A DNA stretch of 64,000 bases. Origin: Burhinus oedicnemus. Lineage: Eukaryota; Chordata; Aves; Charadriiformes; Burhinidae. Location: positions 1,397,193 to 1,461,192 of the forward strand of contig VFFE01007878.1 in NCBI GenBank assembly GCA_008921705.1. The letters are read 5' to 3'. A model generated the notes under the pieces. That model did not search any database. It was not told the origin of the DNA and saw only the letters and a program-made list of their open reading frames with translations. Below, piece after piece: positions 62,595-64,000 of the stretch. The first letter of the stretch is position 1. Each line of letters starts with the position of its first letter. The position numbers and the translations under genes are program-made.

Positions 62595-64000
62595 CAATTC
62601 TGCAGTGGCGGGAGAGTTGTGGACGTATAGAAAATGAGCGTCCTGCACCCCTTTCATTTGTCCAGAGAGATTAAATGCTGCGAAATCAAACCCTACATCC
62701 CAGTGATATACAACAGAGAAAAATCAGGACAACAGGGACCTTGGTTTTGTTTCTTCTATTTGGATATGCGTTGTAGTATTTTCTCCATGACTATTAAGGT
62801 GAAATGATCTATAAAAGCCCTCTTGCCCTCTGCAATGCCAGTGGCATGTTCTTCTCTCTCCTTCAAGCAAGGAGAAAACAACATTTGGGACTCTTCTAAG
62901 TGCTAATTAAATAGACATATTGGGCAATTCAGCTGGCATTATTGTTTGCCTACACTTTCTGTCTTCTTTTGCTGGGATGCACAGGGAGAGGAGGGCTCAA
63001 GGAGTTTGCTGATGACCTCCTCCATGTTCCTAAATAGCAGCAAGACAGAATAAGGACTTTTGAGCCTGGCCTGAGGCCCCAGCTAATGCAAAATGAACAG
63101 GCTTATCTGTGCAATCTCAGGGGAAAGGCATGCTGAGGGAGACTCTGTTAAGGAGCCCGTGAAGTTGCCAATCCTTTATCCCATGTTCTACCTTCAGAAG
63201 CAGGCTCTCAGAAGACCTAATGTCGCCCAGGAGCATCCCTGGTGCCACCCAGCCTTCAGCAAGGAGGATAGGTGGCTCCGAGGACTTTCCCTTCAGCTGC
63301 CCCTTCTACTGTCTGCCTCCCCACAAATCAACAAAAACGATAAAGTTAGAATCTGGCTGAGAATAAAATTTTTGTCTGATTAAGAGAGTTTCTTGAACTG
63401 CACTGAGGTAGATGAATATGCTCTTCTTTTCAGACAGAAATTGTAGACTTCTTTGTTTCAGTTTCTTTACATAGCCACTGCTGTGATTCCTGCACTTACC
63501 TCCCACCGTTAATAAAATACTTTTGGATGACTTGCAGATTTGATGAAAGGAGACTGAGCTTTTGACGTAGGGTCAGCATTGATCTGGCAAATAGGAGGTT
63601 GTTACCTTAAGCAATGGGTTTGGCAGCCTGTCGAGGGAGAAGGTACCCAGCTAGCTAAGTCTTTAATAGATCACCCTCTCAACAGAAAGATCAAAGATTG
63701 ACGTCTGCCCTTTTGTGTTTAAAACAGCTCTTACAAGATGCTGCAGCCAAGACAGCAGTAGGGAAACCTCCACAGCAACTATTTCTGCTCTTCTGGCACC
63801 ATGAATAGTGGCAGAAAAATCACTTCCATCACACAGTGCTCTGGGGCTTTATCTTCCTCTCTGTGTGTACACCTCATGAAAGCCATTTATTTTGGTGTTT
63901 GTGACACTGTGTTTTGAAAGGCTGCATTGCCCTAATGACAAAAGTCCCATCAACTTCTTTGGATGTTGTTTAAGGTGGGACTTTTGATTATACAGCAAAG

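Larger units (their letters stand above)
58907..64000 (+). other. UNC5C: UNC5C intron 2, 5' portion
   Basis: Noncoding sequence after the exon 2 donor. I looked for the rest of the first Ig domain (exon 3, including the Trp-Cys-Gln-Cys region) and did not find it, so intron 2 extends past the window end. Contents: a G10 run at 60479, a CA repeat at 62584, a strong palindrome at 62115-62152, AT-rich stretches near 61.7-61.8 kb, and faint ancient-repeat cores near 59.58 and 63.93 kb. Open frames of 60-96 codons here show no recognisable domain. Confidence 0.85.

Overview
The window is vertebrate, most likely bird, genomic DNA. It is AT-leaning and largely CpG-poor, with no prokaryote-style gene packing and no operons. 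It contains one securely identifiable coding piece: exon 2 of the netrin receptor gene UNC5C on the + strand, at 58685-58906. The exon is 222 bp and symmetric (phase 1 to phase 1). It is bounded by a strong polypyrimidine-AG acceptor and a GTGAGT donor. Its 74 residues cover the start of the mature ectodomain and the first half of the first Ig domain. A bird (or another archosaur) is inferred from compact introns, scarcity of recognisable young transposons, and only worn ancient repeats; species cannot be fixed from this sequence.

Layout: 1-58684 is read as the 3' part of the very long UNC5C intron 1. No signal-peptide exon, second gene, ribosomal RNA or functional tRNA was recognised in it. 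Landmarks are a GC-rich patch near 7.6-8.3 kb, a G-quadruplex motif at 17.4 kb, a CpG-island-like segment at 25.8-26.3 kb with an in-phase GTGAGT donor-like site, a smaller CpG-rich patch at 31.3 kb, and a cluster of small duplications, a hairpin and a tRNA-like segment at 38.3-39.1 kb. MIR/CORE-SINE-like fossils follow at 40-49 kb, and a GC-rich open patch lies at 55.2-55.7 kb. A second ancient repeat family, with a core resembling 'gatttacacc...gcagaattt', is seen three times (17.2, 27.3 and 51.4 kb). From 58907 to the end is the 5' part of intron 2, with a 38-bp near-perfect palindrome at 62.1 kb. Exon 3 is not in the window.

Apart from exon 2, the open reading frames are short, often overlap on both strands, lack recognisable domains and look like chance. 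I found no convincing undescribed multi-gene system. The observations most worth checking are the intronic CpG-rich segment as a possible alternative promoter or first exon, the tRNA-like plus hairpin structure at 38.6 kb, the palindrome at 62.1 kb, and the group of ancient SINE-like remnants.
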